A stretch of 64,000 nucleotides of DNA from Kitasatospora phosalacinea (GCF_000717185.1 NZ_JNYE01000044.1:1-64000); one strand, 5' to 3'. Shown: positions 18,324-29,578, counted from the stretch's first letter. Translations and numbers: made by a program. Notes: generated by a model not told the origin, from the letters alone.

Positions 18324-18339
18324 CTTGGTCTAGACCACT
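18324..18339 (-). promoter_or_regulatory. DasR-responsive element (dre) upstream of nagE2
   Basis: The perfect 12-bp palindrome TGGTCTAGACCA occupies 18326-18337 within CTTGGTCTAGACCACT, almost identical to the DasR consensus. DasR is the GlcN-6-P-responsive repressor of GlcNAc and chitin genes. CTTAAGG occurs next to it and again near 18390. Confidence 0.9.
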
Positions 18340-18496
18340 TAAGGTCTCGTTCAGCTTTCTAGCACGGGCCGAACGGGCTCCGGAACCCTCTTAAGGTTCG
18401 CGGGGGACAAGCGCTGCGGAATCGAAACCTGGGCCGGGTTGACGCCGGATCAATTGACGTGGATCTCACGCCTTTTGGTTTGACAGGAAACAAAGT

Positions 18497-18532
18497 GCGC
18501 CCCCGGACGGGAATTCCTCCCGCCGGGGGCGC
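18497..18532 (-). terminator. Terminator after nagE1
   Basis: GCGCCCCCGG (18497-18506) pairs with CCGGGGGCGC (18523-18532), with inner CGGGA/TCCCG pairing. It lies just downstream of the nagE1 stop and so insulates nagE2 from nagE1. Confidence 0.8.
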
Positions 18533-18561
18533 CGCGGCTCCGTGGCCGAGCCGGCCCGGGA

Positions 18562-19854
18562 TCAGGCCTTGGTCACGTCCTCGACCTCGTCGTCGTCCTC
18601 GCGACCGGGGGTCTTGAGGTTGAACTTGACGATGACGAACCGGAAGACCACGTAGTAGACCGCCGCGAAGCACAGGCCGATCGGGATGATCAGCCACGGT
18701 TTCGTGGCCAGGTTCCAGTTGAGCAGGTAGTCGATCAATCCGGCCGAGAAACTGAAGCCGTCGTGGACGCCGAGCCCCCAGGTGACCGCCATCGAGACGC
18801 CGGTGAGGATCGCGTGGATGCCGTACAGCAGCGGGGCCACGTAGGCGAAGGAGTACTCGATCGGCTCGGTGACGCCGGTGACGAAGGAGGTCAGCGCGAC
18901 CGAGAACATCAGGCCGTAGATCTCCTTGCGCCGGTGCGGCTTGGCGCAGGAGGCGATGGCCATCGCGGCGGCGGGCAGCGCGAACATCATGATCGGGAAG
19001 AAGCCGGAGAGGAACTGGCCGGCGTCCGGGTCGCCCGCCAGGAAGCGGCCGATGTCACCGGTGCCGGACTTGCCGGTCTCCGGGTTGGTGTACTCGCCGA
19101 ACTGGAACCAGACGAAGGTGTTCAGCAGCTGGTGCATGCCGATCAGCAGCAGGGCGCGGTTGGCGACGCCGAAGATGCCGGAGCCGACGGCGTCCAGGTC
19201 GGAGAGCCACTTGGAGAAGTCGGCCAGGCCGTCGCCGATCGGCTGCCAGATCCACACCATCAGCGAGCCGAACAGCAGGCCGACCAGGGCGGTGATCATC
19301 GGGACCAGGCGGCGGCCGTTGAAGAAGCCGAGCCAGTCGACCAGCTTGACCCGGTGGTAGCGCACCCACAGCCAGGCCGAGAAGAGGCCCATCAGGATGC
19401 CGCCCAGCACGCCCGGGTTCTGGAAGTCGGCCGACTCCACGGTCTTGTCCGTGTAGTTGACGCAGATCGAGTGGTCGAGCGTCGAGCCGGCCGGGCAGTC
19501 CTTCGGGAACGCCTGCAGGACGGTGTAGTAGACCAGGAAGCCGGCCACCGCGGCGAGCGCGGTCGAGCCGTCCGCCTTCTTGGCCATGCCGATCGCCACG
19601 CCGATGCAGAACAGCAGCGGCAGGCCGAGCGCCGGGTTGAGCAGCGCGCCGCCGGCGGCGCCGATCGCCGCGGCGACCTTGTCCCAGCCGAGGCCGTCCT
19701 TGCCGAAGATGTCGTCCTGGCCGAGCCGGGTCAGCAGGCCCGCGGCGGGCAGGACGGCTACCGGCAGCTGGAGGCTGCGGCCCATCTTCTGCAGGCCGCC
19801 GTAGAAGGTGTGCCACCACGTGGACTGGTGCGCCGTGGCGCCTGGTGAACTCAT
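18562..19854 (-). CDS. nagE1: PTS EIIC, N-acetylglucosamine-type permease (NagE1)
   Basis: A 430-residue GlcNAc-family EIIC, clearly paralogous to the adjacent NagE2: the same LPAAGLLTRLG, LVDWLGFFNGRRLVP and VTGVTEPIEYS landmarks and the same PGRED-rich tail. It carries an extra loop with Cys pairs (around FPKDCPAGSTLDHSICVNY) absent from NagE2, possibly an external disulfide loop. GGAGGG precedes ATG 19854 by about seven bases. It is transcribed away from nagF across a region with its own DasR box. Confidence 0.93.
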   Translation of the reverse strand: MSSPGATAHQSTWWHTFYGGLQKMGRSLQLPVAVLPAAGLLTRLGQDDIFGKDGLGWDKVAAAIGAAGGALLNPALGLPLLFCIGVAIGMAKKADGSTALAAVAGFLVYYTVLQAFPKDCPAGSTLDHSICVNYTDKTVESADFQNPGVLGGILMGLFSAWLWVRYHRVKLVDWLGFFNGRRLVPMITALVGLLFGSLMVWIWQPIGDGLADFSKWLSDLDAVGSGIFGVANRALLLIGMHQLLNTFVWFQFGEYTNPETGKSGTGDIGRFLAGDPDAGQFLSGFFPIMMFALPAAAMAIASCAKPHRRKEIYGLMFSVALTSFVTGVTEPIEYSFAYVAPLLYGIHAILTGVSMAVTWGLGVHDGFSFSAGLIDYLLNWNLATKPWLIIPIGLCFAAVYYVVFRFVIVKFNLKTPGREDDDEVEDVTKA

Positions 19855-20226
19855 CGTCGGCCCTCCGCTGCCGTTCCCGTCCCCCGCTGGGGGTTCATCC
19901 GTGCGCGGGGCCAGGAACACCGGCGGACCGTTCTGCGTTGTCCCGAGTACACCTAGGATTGGTGTAGACCATTTTCGAGGCAGTGGCGGTCCGCGGGTTC
20001 GAGAACCCGATGATCGTCATCCTCCGGCGGCCGCGGAGGCGGCCGCGCGCGGAGATAGCCCGAAAGTGGACTAACGTGGCATACCGGTCGGAATCGGGTG
20101 ATGCTGGTCGCGCCGTCGGAAGACGCGGCAAACTGATCCCGGGTCACCTCCGGCCGGCACCACCGCACACGCAGTACGGCACCCGGCGACCGACCGCCGA
20201 AGCGCCGAGACAGAGGGAGAAAGACC
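19855..20226. other. Divergent nagE1-nagF intergenic region
   Basis: These 372 bases hold no convincing gene. They contain the DasR box at 19960-19971 and a GC-rich hairpin-forming GCGGCCGCGGAGGCGGCCGC tract at about 20028-20047. Close to nagF the sequence has AGTGGACTAACGTGGC (20065-20080), which matches only one half of a DasR box on the other strand. No clear -35/-10 pair for nagF was found. Confidence 0.6.
19960..19971 (-). promoter_or_regulatory. DasR-responsive element (dre) upstream of nagE1
   Basis: TGGTGTAGACCA, reading TGGTCTACACCA on the nagE1 strand, differs from the perfect palindrome by one base. It lies 106 bases upstream of nagE1 and about 256 bases upstream of nagF, so it could serve nagE1 and perhaps nagF. 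Confidence 0.82.
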
Positions 20227-20460
20227 ATGGCCAGCAAGGCTGAGAAGATCGTCGCCGGTCTCGGCGGAATCGAGAACATCGACGAGGTCGAGGGCTGCAT
20301 CACCCGGCTGCGCACCGAGGTCCACGACGCCTCCAAGGTCGACGAGGCGGCGCTCAAGGCGGCCGGTGCCCACGGTGTGGTGAAGATGGGCACGGCCATC
20401 CAGGTCGTCATCGGCACCGACGCCGACCCGATCGCCGCCGAGATCGAGGACATGATGTGA
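20227..20460 (+). CDS. nagF: PTS EIIB component (NagF)
   Basis: A 77-residue stand-alone glucose-family EIIB that passes phosphate from EIIA to GlcNAc bound by NagE. Cys24 in VEGCITRLR is the phosphorylated residue. The length equals one EIIB domain. It is divergent from nagE1 and 146 bases upstream of rph. GGGAG (in GAGGGAGAAAGACC) precedes ATG. It is the only EIIB in the window and probably serves both EIIC proteins. Confidence 0.93.
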   Translation: MASKAEKIVAGLGGIENIDEVEGCITRLRTEVHDASKVDEAALKAAGAHGVVKMGTAIQVVIGTDADPIAAEIEDMM

Positions 20461-20490
20461 GCTGAGCCCCCCGCGGGCCGCTCCACCCGT

Positions 20491-20554
20491 ACGGCCCGCC
20501 CGCACGGCCCACTCGCACGGCCCGCCCGCCGGGGACCACCGGTCGGCGGGCCGT
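20491..20554 (+). terminator. Terminator after nagF with triplicated 13-bp arm
   Basis: Three tandem 13-bp units beginning ACGGCCC occupy 20491-20529 (units 1 and 3 are ACGGCCCGCCCGC). The third pairs with GGCGGGCCGT at 20545-20554 to make a 10-bp stem; the first could pair instead. It separates nagF from rph. Confidence 0.65.
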
Positions 20555-20606
20555 CGCGCGTGCGCCCCCGCCGGGGGGCGGACGGGGACCCGATACGCTC
20601 GGGGAC

Positions 20607-21332
20607 ATGTCTCGCATCGACGGCCGCACCCCCGACCAGCTCCGCCCCGTCACCATCGAACGGAACTGGAGCAAGCACGCCGAAGGCTCCGTCCTGGTCT
20701 CCTACGGCGACACCAAGGTGCTGTGCACCGCCAGCGTCACCGAGGGCGTCCCGCGCTGGCGCAAGGGCAGCGGCGAGGGCTGGGTCACCGCCGAGTACGC
20801 CATGCTGCCCCGGGCCACCAACACCCGCGGCGACCGCGAGTCCGTCCGCGGCAAGATCGGCGGCCGCACCCACGAGATCAGCCGCCTGATCGGCCGCTCG
20901 CTGCGCGCCGTGATCGACCACCGGGCGCTCGCCGAGAACACCATCGTGCTCGACTGCGACGTCCTCCAGGCCGACGGCGGCACCCGCACCGCGGCGATCA
21001 CCGGCGCGTACGTGGCCCTGGTCGACGCGGTCTCCTGGGCGCGCGGGAAGAAGCTGCTGCGGGCCAAGGGCCAGCCGATCACCGGCGGCGTCAGCGCGGT
21101 CAGCGTCGGCATCATCGACGGCGTCCCGATGCTCGACCTCCGCTACGAGGAGGACGTCCGGGCCGAGACCGACATGAACATCGTCTGCACCTCGGACGGC
21201 CGCTTCGTGGAGGTCCAGGGCACCGCCGAGGGGGCCCCCTTCGACCGCGACCTGCTCAACCAGCTGCTCGACCTGGGCAGCCTGGGCTGCGCCGAGCTCG
21301 ACGAGATCCAGCGCAAGGCCCTGGAGGTCTAG
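20607..21332 (+). CDS. rph: Ribonuclease PH
   Basis: A 241-residue phosphorolytic 3'-5' exoribonuclease that trims tRNA and other RNA 3' ends. It shows [15 protein letters not shown] start ([12 protein letters not shown]), [11 protein letters not shown], the [19 protein letters not shown]-binding core and [18 protein letters not shown]. Full length for the family. In M. tuberculosis and streptomycetes it is followed by rdgB; here a small exported protein gene is inserted between them. Confidence 0.96.
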   Translation: MSRIDGRTPDQLRPVTIERNWSKHAEGSVLVSYGDTKVLCTASVTEGVPRWRKGSGEGWVTAEYAMLPRATNTRGDRESVRGKIGGRTHEISRLIGRSLRAVIDHRALAENTIVLDCDVLQADGGTRTAAITGAYVALVDAVSWARGKKLLRAKGQPITGGVSAVSVGIIDGVPMLDLRYEEDVRAETDMNIVCTSDGRFVEVQGTAEGAPFDRDLLNQLLDLGSLGCAELDEIQRKALEV

Positions 21333-21453
21333 GAACGGCGGAGGGCTGAACGGCCGTCAGGGGAGGTGCGCGGGCCGACGGGTGCTGTACAGGCGCGCGG
21401 GCCGGGCCTTAACGTTCGGGGTGAGCCCGCACACCCTCCTGGAGGACTCGCCG

Positions 21454-21849
21454 ATGCAGCACCCGCTGAGCATCAACCGCACCACCGCGCTCGCCGTCGC
21501 CGCACTGGCCCTGGTGCTGCCGCTGAGCGCGGTCAGCTGCTCCGCCGCGGAGAAGGCGCTGAGCTGCGCCAACACCGCGGTGCAGATCAGCTCGCACGTC
21601 GCCCAGCTCGGCGAGGCGGTCAACAACGTCGACGAGGACCCGGCCGCCACCGGGCAGGCGCTGCAGAACCTCAAGGGCGACCTGGACAAGCTCGGGCGCA
21701 ACTCCGGCGACGCCGACCTCTCCCAGGCCGTCACCGACCTGCAGACCCAGGTCGACAACGTGCAGAAGGCCGTCGACGGCAACCAGACCCCCGACCTCGG
21801 GCCGCTGGTCAGCGCGGCGGGGCGGGTCAGCAAGGTGTGCACCGGCTGA
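21454..21849 (+). CDS. Small exported protein, possible lipoprotein
   Basis: A 131-residue protein with an N-terminal signal (LAVAALALVLPLSAVSC) and a Cys at the expected lipidation position, though the residue three before Cys is Ala rather than Leu/Val, so the lipobox is weak. The mature part is a helical, acidic/polar coiled-coil-like segment (VAQLGEAVNNVDEDP, LQTQVDNVQKAVDG). GGAGG lies eight bases upstream of ATG 21454. It sits between rph and rdgB with 25 bases to rdgB. Function is unknown. Confidence 0.78.
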   Translation: MQHPLSINRTTALAVAALALVLPLSAVSCSAAEKALSCANTAVQISSHVAQLGEAVNNVDEDPAATGQALQNLKGDLDKLGRNSGDADLSQAVTDLQTQVDNVQKAVDGNQTPDLGPLVSAAGRVSKVCTG

Positions 21850-21874
21850 TCGGCCAGGGCCTAGGCTGGGCGGC

Positions 21875-22480
21875 ATGACCAAGCGACTCGTTCTCGCCAC
21901 CCGCAACCAGCACAAGGTCGCCGAGCTGCGCGACATCCTCGGCGCGGCCGGACTGGACGTCGAACTGGTCGGCGCGGACGCCTTCCCGGAGGTGCCCGAC
22001 GTGCCGGAGACCGGGGTGACCTTCGCCGAGAACGCGCTGCTCAAGGCGCACGCGCTGGCGAAGGCGACCGGGCTGCCGGCCGTCGCCGACGACTCCGGGC
22101 TGTGCGTGGACGTGCTGGGCGGGGCGCCCGGGATCTTCTCCGCGCGCTGGGCCGGGCGGCACGGCGACGACCGGGCCAACCTGGACCTGCTGCTGGCCCA
22201 GCTCGGCGACATCGCCGCCGAGCACCGCGCCGCGTCCTTCGCCTGCGCCGCCGCGCTCGCCCTGCCGGACGGCACCGAGCGGGTGGTCGAGGGCCGCCTG
22301 CACGGCACCCTGCGCACCGAGCCGGCCGGGACGAACGGCTTCGGCTACGACCCGGTCCTGCAGCCGCTCGGCGAGAGCCGGACGTGCGCCGAGCTGAGCG
22401 CCGAGGAGAAGAACGCGATCAGCCACCGCGGGCAGGCCTTCCGCTCGCTCGCGCCGGTGGTCGCCGAACTGCTCGGCTGA
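21875..22480 (+). CDS. rdgB: Non-canonical purine NTP pyrophosphatase (RdgB/HAM1)
   Basis: A 201-residue enzyme that hydrolyses dITP, dXTP and XTP to monophosphates, cleaning the nucleotide pool. It shows LVLATRNQHKVAEL at the N-terminus, FAENALLKA, the catalytic ADDSGLCVD loop and GTNGFGYDPV plus SHRGQA at the C-terminus. Length is normal. Its place after rph is the conserved actinobacterial order. A strong repeated-arm terminator follows. Confidence 0.95.
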   Translation: MTKRLVLATRNQHKVAELRDILGAAGLDVELVGADAFPEVPDVPETGVTFAENALLKAHALAKATGLPAVADDSGLCVDVLGGAPGIFSARWAGRHGDDRANLDLLLAQLGDIAAEHRAASFACAAALALPDGTERVVEGRLHGTLRTEPAGTNGFGYDPVLQPLGESRTCAELSAEEKNAISHRGQAFRSLAPVVAELLG

Positions 22481-22483
22481 GGC

Positions 22484-22552
22484 GGCCCGCACCGCGAAGA
22501 GGCCCGCACCGCGAAGAGGCCCGCCCCGGCTCCCGGGGCGGGCCTCTTCGCG
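22484..22552 (+). terminator. Terminator after rdgB with tandemly repeated left arm
   Basis: A 17-bp unit GGCCCGCACCGCGAAGA is present at 22484-22500 and 22501-22517 with a partial third copy. The hairpin proper is CGCGAAGAGGCCCGCCCCG (22510-22528) paired perfectly with 22534-22552, a 19-bp stem on a 5-base loop. It lies between rdgB and the convergent tRNA-Leu gene and can act in both directions. Confidence 0.85.
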
Positions 22553-22565
22553 TGCTGAACTCCGG

Positions 22566-22649
22566 TGCGGCCTGAGGGACTCGAACCCTCACGAGATCTC
22601 TCTCACGGGCACCTAAAACCCGGGCGTCTGCCAATTCCGCCAAGACCGC
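22566..22649 (-). tRNA. tRNA-Leu (anticodon UAG)
   Basis: The minus strand folds as an 84-nt class II tRNA. The acceptor GCGGTCT (22649-22643) pairs with AGGCCGC, and there is a T-arm GAGGGTTCGAGTCCCTC. The anticodon stem-loop is CGGGT-TTTAGGT-GCCCG, giving anticodon TAG after the invariant T33, and a long variable arm is typical of Leu. CCA is not encoded. This tRNA reads CUA and related codons; it is not bldA, which has anticodon UAA. Confidence 0.93.
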
Positions 22650-22743
22650 CGATGCGTGGCTCCCGCCATGCTACTGGCCCGTTGCGCGGGCGTGCACCAC
22701 CCTTTCGGGCGGTGGCTCGGGGTGTCCTGGCTTGTTCAAGAAT

Positions 22744-22786
22744 TGGTATGGACCTATTGACCGGTGTGGTCCGGGCCACGTACGTT
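22744..22786 (+). promoter_or_regulatory. Chitinase-type promoter with paired 12-bp direct repeats
   Basis: Repeats TGGTATGGACCT (22744-22755) and TGGTCCGGGCCA (22767-22778) start 23 bases apart and flank a -35 TTGACC (22757-22762). Eighteen bases further is the -10 TACGTT (22781-22786). This is the Streptomyces chitinase promoter layout recognised by DasR and chitin-responsive regulators. It drives the chitinase at 22901. Confidence 0.85.
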
Positions 22787-22900
22787 CGCGCCGATCCGCG
22801 GAAATCCGGGTCCCGGGCGGTGCGCAACGGCCGGGCCCAGGCACGTCTTCCTCCCCCACGACGCCCGGCCCCCACCCCGGGCGCGAGCATTGGAGCGACC

Positions 22901-25231
<2,331 letters not shown>

Positions 25232-25296
25232 CGTCAACTCCCCCTACGGAGGGCCGGATCGTCCGAGTGCGGACGGTCCGGCCCTTCATATCAAGT

Positions 25297-25339
25297 TGGT
25301 ACAGACCTGTTGACGTGGGTGGTCCAGACCTTTTAGGTT
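25297..25339 (+). promoter_or_regulatory. Second chitinase promoter with paired 12-bp direct repeats
   Basis: TGGTACAGACCT (25297-25308) and TGGTCCAGACCT (25320-25331) again start 23 bases apart around -35 TTGACG (25310-25315), with -10 TAGGTT (25334-25339) after 18 bases. The geometry is identical to the promoter at 22744, indicating shared control of the two tandem chitinase genes. Confidence 0.87.
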
Positions 25340-25410
25340 CGGCGGAACTTCCCCCACAGGCGCGCGGCTTCCCACGGCCGGGCGCCCGACACTCCCTCCA
25401 GGAGGACCGA

Positions 25411-27891
25411 GTGTTGATCCGAAACCAGGCGGAGCAGCGTCCCACCGCTGCGGTCCGCCACCTGAAGGGCCGCAAGGTGGCGTTCGGCGCCGCCGCGGCC
25501 GCGGGGCTGGCGGGCCTGCTGATGAGCACGCTCGGCGTGGCTCCGTCCGCCGCCGCCGTCGACAACCAGGCGTGCCGCCCCGACGGCATGTACACCACGC
25601 CCGGCGTCGACGTCCCCTACTGCAACGTCTACGACACCAGCGGCCGCGAGCAGATGGGCGCCGACCACCAGCGCCGCGTCATCGGCTACTTCACCAGCTG
25701 GCGCACCGGCAAGGACGGCACGCCCGCCTACCTGGTGAACAACATCCCCTGGGACAAGGTCACCCACCTCAACTACGCGTTCGCGCACGTGGCTTCCGAC
25801 AACACGCTGTCGGTCGGCACGGACGGCCCGAACAACGCCTCGACCGGGATGACCTTCCCGGGCGTGGCGGGCGCGGAGATGGACCCGGCGTACTCGTACA
25901 AGGGCCACTTCAACCTGCTCAGCAAGTTCAAGAAGCAGTACCCGAACGTCAAGACCATGGTCTCGGTGGGCGGCTGGGCCGAGACCGGCGGCTACTTCGA
26001 CGACTCGGGCAAGCGGGTCAACTCGGGCGGCTTCTACTCGATGACCGTCAACGCGGACGGGTCGGTCAACCAGGCCGGCATCAACACCTTCGCGGACTCG
26101 GCCGTCACCTTCATCAAGAAGTACGGCTTCAACGGCGTCGACCTCGACTACGAGTACCCGACCTCGATGAAGGACGCGGGCAACCCGCTCGACTACACCA
26201 TCAGCAACGCCAAGCGCGCCTCCCTGATGAAGGGCTACGCCGCGCTGATGAAGACCATGCGCGAGAAGCTCGACCGGGCCTCCGCCGCCGACGGCAAGTA
26301 CTACCTGCTGTCGGTCGCCGCCCCGTCCTCGGGCTACCTGCTGCGCGGCATGGAGACCTTCCAGGTCACCCAGTACCTGGACTACGTCAACATCATGTCG
26401 TACGACCTGCACGGCGCCTGGAACAAGTACGTCGGCCCGAACGCGGCGCTGTACGACGACGGCAAGGACGCCGAGCTGGCGGCCGCCAACGTGTACGGCA
26501 CCTCGCAGTACGGCGGCATCGGCTACCTGAACACCGACTGGGCCGTGCACTACTTCCGCGGCGCGATGCCGGCCGGCCGGATCAACCTCGGCGTGCCGTA
26601 CTACACCCGCGGCTTCCAGAACGTCCAGGGCGGCACCAACGGCCTGTGGGGCACCTCCTCCACCACCAACTGCCCGGCCGGCTCCGGCCTGACCACCTGT
26701 GGTGACGGCGCCGTCGGCATCGACAACATCTGGCACGACCTGGACGACAACGGCAAGGAGTCGCCCGCCGGCTCCAACCCGATGTGGCACGCCAAGAACC
26801 TGGAAGCGGGCGTCGTCCCGGACTACCTGTCCAAGTACGGCGTGAGCGACACCGCGCTCAAGGGCACCTACAGCCGCAACTACAGCTCGTCGCTGGTCGC
26901 GCCGTGGCTGTGGAACGCCGACAAGAAGGTCTTCCTGTCGACCGAGGACGACCAGTCGATCGGCGCCAAGGCCGACTACGTGGTCAACCAGGGCGTCGGC
27001 GGCGCGATGATCTGGGAGCTGGCCGGCGACTACAAGTGGGACGCCACCGCCAACGGCGGCAAGGGCGAGTACGTCCAGGGCAACACCATGACCTCGCTGC
27101 TGTACGACAAGTTCAAGTCGGCCTCGGCGTACGGCGCGACCCGCTCCACCATCGCGCTGCCGCAGCAGACCCTGCCGATCGACGTGTCGTTCACCCAGTT
27201 CGCGCTGGGCGACAACAACTACCCGATCAACCCGAAGATCCACATCGTCAACAACTCGACCACCACCCTGCCGGGCGGCACCGAGTTCCAGTTCGACTAC
27301 TCGGTCTCCGCGCCCGCCAACGCCGCCGACCAGTCCGGCTTCGGCTCCAAGGTCATCCGGGCCGACCACACCGGCAGCAACGTCGGCGGCCTGAAGGGCA
27401 CCTACAACCGGGTCTCGCTGAAGCTCCCGACCTGGCAGACCCTGGCGCCCGGCGCCTCGGTGGACGTCGCCTTCGTCTACTACCTGCCGGTCTCCACCCC
27501 GTCCAACTGGACGGTGAACGTCGGCGGCACCCTGTACGGCATCACCGGCGACTTCACCCGCGGCACCACCGCGGGCACCGCCTCGCCGTCCGCGTCGGCC
27601 TCCGCCTCGGCCTCGCAGTCCGCGTCGCCGTCGGCCTCCGCCAGCGCCTCCGCCTCACAGTCGGCGTCCCCGTCGGCCTCGGCCTCCGCCTCGCAGTCGG
27701 CCTCGCCGTCCGCGTCGGTCACCGCCGGTGCCTGCACGGGCGCCCCGAGCTGGAACGCCGGGACCACCTACGCCACCGTCACCAAGGTGTCGTGGAAGGG
27801 CCACTACTACCAGAACAAGTGGTGGACCGCGGGCGAGGACCCCTCGCTGAGCGGCGCCTGGGGCGTCTGGACGGACCTCGGGGCCTGCTGA
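25411..27891 (+). CDS. Secreted GH18 chitinase with C-terminal chitin-binding domain
   Basis: An 826-residue secreted chitinase. Order: signal peptide (1 to about 49), GH18 domain with [14 protein letters not shown] and [10 protein letters not shown] (catalytic Glu248) and a large insertion, a beta-rich domain (about 585-710), a Ser/Ala/Gln linker, and a CBM5/12-type chitin-binding domain (about 780-826) with [11 protein letters not shown] and WWTAGEDP. The first Asp of the DxxDxDxE motif is Asn. GTG 25411 is preceded by GGAGG. Gene order and promoter suggest co-induction with the upstream chitinase; the two enzymes have different architectures. Confidence 0.94.
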   Translation: MLIRNQAEQRPTAAVRHLKGRKVAFGAAAAAGLAGLLMSTLGVAPSAAAVDNQACRPDGMYTTPGVDVPYCNVYDTSGREQMGADHQRRVIGYFTSWRTGKDGTPAYLVNNIPWDKVTHLNYAFAHVASDNTLSVGTDGPNNASTGMTFPGVAGAEMDPAYSYKGHFNLLSKFKKQYPNVKTMVSVGGWAETGGYFDDSGKRVNSGGFYSMTVNADGSVNQAGINTFADSAVTFIKKYGFNGVDLDYEYPTSMKDAGNPLDYTISNAKRASLMKGYAALMKTMREKLDRASAADGKYYLLSVAAPSSGYLLRGMETFQVTQYLDYVNIMSYDLHGAWNKYVGPNAALYDDGKDAELAAANVYGTSQYGGIGYLNTDWAVHYFRGAMPAGRINLGVPYYTRGFQNVQGGTNGLWGTSSTTNCPAGSGLTTCGDGAVGIDNIWHDLDDNGKESPAGSNPMWHAKNLEAGVVPDYLSKYGVSDTALKGTYSRNYSSSLVAPWLWNADKKVFLSTEDDQSIGAKADYVVNQGVGGAMIWELAGDYKWDATANGGKGEYVQGNTMTSLLYDKFKSASAYGATRSTIALPQQTLPIDVSFTQFALGDNNYPINPKIHIVNNSTTTLPGGTEFQFDYSVSAPANAADQSGFGSKVIRADHTGSNVGGLKGTYNRVSLKLPTWQTLAPGASVDVAFVYYLPVSTPSNWTVNVGGTLYGITGDFTRGTTAGTASPSASASASASQSASPSASASASASQSASPSASASASQSASPSASVTAGACTGAPSWNAGTTYATVTKVSWKGHYYQNKWWTAGEDPSLSGAWGVWTDLGAC

Positions 27892-27973
27892 GGCTGATCC
27901 CGAGCCCATGAACGGCGGTGGCGGTCGACCCGGTCGGGGGGTCGGCCGCCACTGCTCCTTCGCGTCCCGGCAC

Positions 27974-28447
27974 CTACGCGCCGACCTCCAGGTCCTTGAG
28001 CAGCTTGGCGACGTGGCCGGTGGCCCGGACGTTGTAGAGCGCCCGCTCGACCCTGCCCTGCTCGTCCACCACGATCGTCGAGCGGATCACGCCCTGGTAG
28101 GTGCGGCCGTAGTTCACCTTCTCGCCGTACGCGCCGTACGCCTCCAGCACCTCGTGCGCCGGGTCGGACAGCAGGGTCACCTTCAGCTGCTCGGTCTCGC
28201 GGAACTTGCCCAGCCTCTCCGGCGCGTCCGGCGAGATGCCGATCACGTCGTAGCCCGCGCCCGCGAACACCTCCAGGTTGTCGGTGAAGTCGCAGGCCTG
28301 CTTGGTGCAGCCGGGGGTGAGGGCCTTCGGGTAGAAGTAGACGATCACCTTGCGGCCCAGGTGGTCGGCCAGCGACACCTCCTTGCCGTCGGCGTCGGGA
28401 AGGGTGAAGGCGGGGGCGGTGTCGCCCGCCTGCAGGCGCTCGCTCAC
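27974..28447 (-). CDS. bcp: Thioredoxin-dependent peroxiredoxin Bcp
   Basis: A 157-residue atypical peroxiredoxin reducing hydroperoxides with electrons from thioredoxin. The peroxidatic Cys47 is in KALTPGCTKQACDF with the resolving Cys52 five residues later, the Bcp/PrxQ arrangement. FYPKALTPGCT and IGISPDAPERLGKF are typical. It is convergent with the chitinase (82-base gap) and divergent from the DUF3618 gene. Confidence 0.94.
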   Translation of the reverse strand: MSERLQAGDTAPAFTLPDADGKEVSLADHLGRKVIVYFYPKALTPGCTKQACDFTDNLEVFAGAGYDVIGISPDAPERLGKFRETEQLKVTLLSDPAHEVLEAYGAYGEKVNYGRTYQGVIRSTIVVDEQGRVERALYNVRATGHVAKLLKDLEVGA

Positions 28448-28590
28448 AGTGCTCGGGTCTCCTCGGGAACGGGACGGACGGTCGTGCTGCGGGCCAACCT
28501 ACCCCCGTTGGTGGGTGGCGCTGCGCGCGTGCGGCGGTGAGCTGACAGACTGTCGGTGGAGAAGAAGTACCTAGCGGTAACAGAGATGGG

Positions 28591-28941
28591 GTGGCCCCAG
28601 TGGCAGCGAGCGGCAAGGACACGTCGGCACCGCGTACGACGGCCCAGATCGAGGCGGACATCGCCGGGACCAGGGACCGGCTCGCCGCGACCCTCGACGA
28701 GCTCGCCATGCGCGTCCACCCGGCCACCGTCGCCGCGCAGGCCAAGGCCAAGGTCCGGGCCTCGGTCGAGCAGAAGGCCGGGAAGGCGTACGTCGCCGCG
28801 AGCGGGACCGTCGAGCAGGTCAGGTCGAAGTTCGTGGACGAGGAGGGCCGGCTGCGGACCGACCGGGTCGTGCCGGCCGCGCTGGTCGGCGTCGGCGTGG
28901 TGCTGCTGATCGCCTCGGTGCGGCGGCGGCGCAAGGGCTGA
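28591..28941 (+). CDS. DUF3618 family membrane protein
   Basis: A protein of about 116 residues. The N-terminus carries the DUF3618 signature IEADIAGTRDRLAATLDELA, an amphipathic helix, followed by MRVHPATVAAQAKAKV. One hydrophobic segment (VVPAALVGVGVVLLIASV) near the end precedes an Arg/Lys-rich cytoplasmic tail, suggesting a membrane-tethered helical protein. Function is unknown. The start could be GTG 28591 or GTG 28600. The GroES-like gene follows 34 bases downstream, a likely two-gene unit. Confidence 0.82.
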   Translation: MAPVAASGKDTSAPRTTAQIEADIAGTRDRLAATLDELAMRVHPATVAAQAKAKVRASVEQKAGKAYVAASGTVEQVRSKFVDEEGRLRTDRVVPAALVGVGVVLLIASVRRRRKG

Positions 28942-28975
28942 CGGCACGCGGCGGCGGGGCCGGTACGGTCGGGGC

Positions 28976-29371
28976 GTGAGCGAGAACGACACCCAGAACA
29001 CGGCCGCAGCCGGTGAGGACGCCCCGCACGGGCGGCACGACCGGCTCGGGGAGAAGCTGCCGATCCGGATGCTGCACGACCGGGTGCTGGTGCGGACCGA
29101 GACCGGCGAGGGCGAGCGGCGCTCCACCGGCGGCATCCTGATCCCGGCGACCGCCGAGCTGTCGCGGCGCTGCGCGTGGGCCGAGGCGGTGGCCGTCGGC
29201 CAGAGCGTCCGCTCGGTCGAGCCGGGCGACCGGGTGCTGTACGACCCCGAGGACAAGCTGGAGGTCGAGGTCCGCGGCGCCACCTACGTGCTGCTGCGCG
29301 AACGCGACCTGCACGCGGTCGCGGCGGGCCGGTTCGGCGACCTGGAGGGCTCGACCGGGCTGTACCTGTAG
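28976..29371 (+). CDS. GroES-like (Cpn10) co-chaperone paralogue
   Basis: A 131-residue protein with a chaperonin-10 fold: PIRMLHDRVLVRTETGEGERRSTGGILIP is the Cpn10 N-terminal strand and mobile-loop region, followed by GDRVLYDPEDKLEVEVRGATYVLLRERDLHAV. It carries a roughly 27-residue polar N-terminal extension not seen in GroES, and the mobile loop lacks a clear hydrophobic IVL tripeptide in the usual context. No groEL is nearby. It is probably not the main GroES. Confidence 0.82.
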   Translation: MSENDTQNTAAAGEDAPHGRHDRLGEKLPIRMLHDRVLVRTETGEGERRSTGGILIPATAELSRRCAWAEAVAVGQSVRSVEPGDRVLYDPEDKLEVEVRGATYVLLRERDLHAVAAGRFGDLEGSTGLYL

Positions 29372-29387
29372 GGCTGGGAAGGACCAC

Positions 29388-29490
29388 GAGGGCGCCCGCG
29401 GCGGGCCGGTCCGTGCTGCGGGCGCCCTCCGCTGTGCCGCGGGCGCTCTCCGCTGTGCTGCGGGCGCCCTCCGCCGTGCCGCGGGCGCCT
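29388..29490 (+). terminator. Terminator plus 21-bp tandem repeats
   Basis: GAGGGCGCCCGC (29388-29399) pairs perfectly with GCGGGCGCCCTC (29418-29429), a 12-bp stem. The right arm is part of a 21-bp unit starting GTGCTGCGGGCGCCC that repeats about 3.7 times from 29413 to 29490, so the left arm has several possible partners. Confidence 0.75.
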
Positions 29491-29578
29491 GCCGGAAACG
29501 GGGTGCGGGCGGTGCGGCGGCGGGCATAGGTTGGTGGACCGTCCGGGCTGGCGGAGGACGGTCGACGGGGGGACGTTC

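Noticed and set aside
20065..20080. DasR box immediately upstream of nagF
   Set aside because: AGTGGACTAACGTGGC matches only about half of the consensus and lacks the palindrome core.
22566..22649. bldA tRNA
   Set aside because: The anticodon read from the stem-loop is UAG, not UAA.
22565..22900. Chitinase start at 22565
   Set aside because: That frame runs through the tRNA-Leu gene and the promoter. ATG 22901 with GGAG five bases upstream and a proper signal peptide is better.
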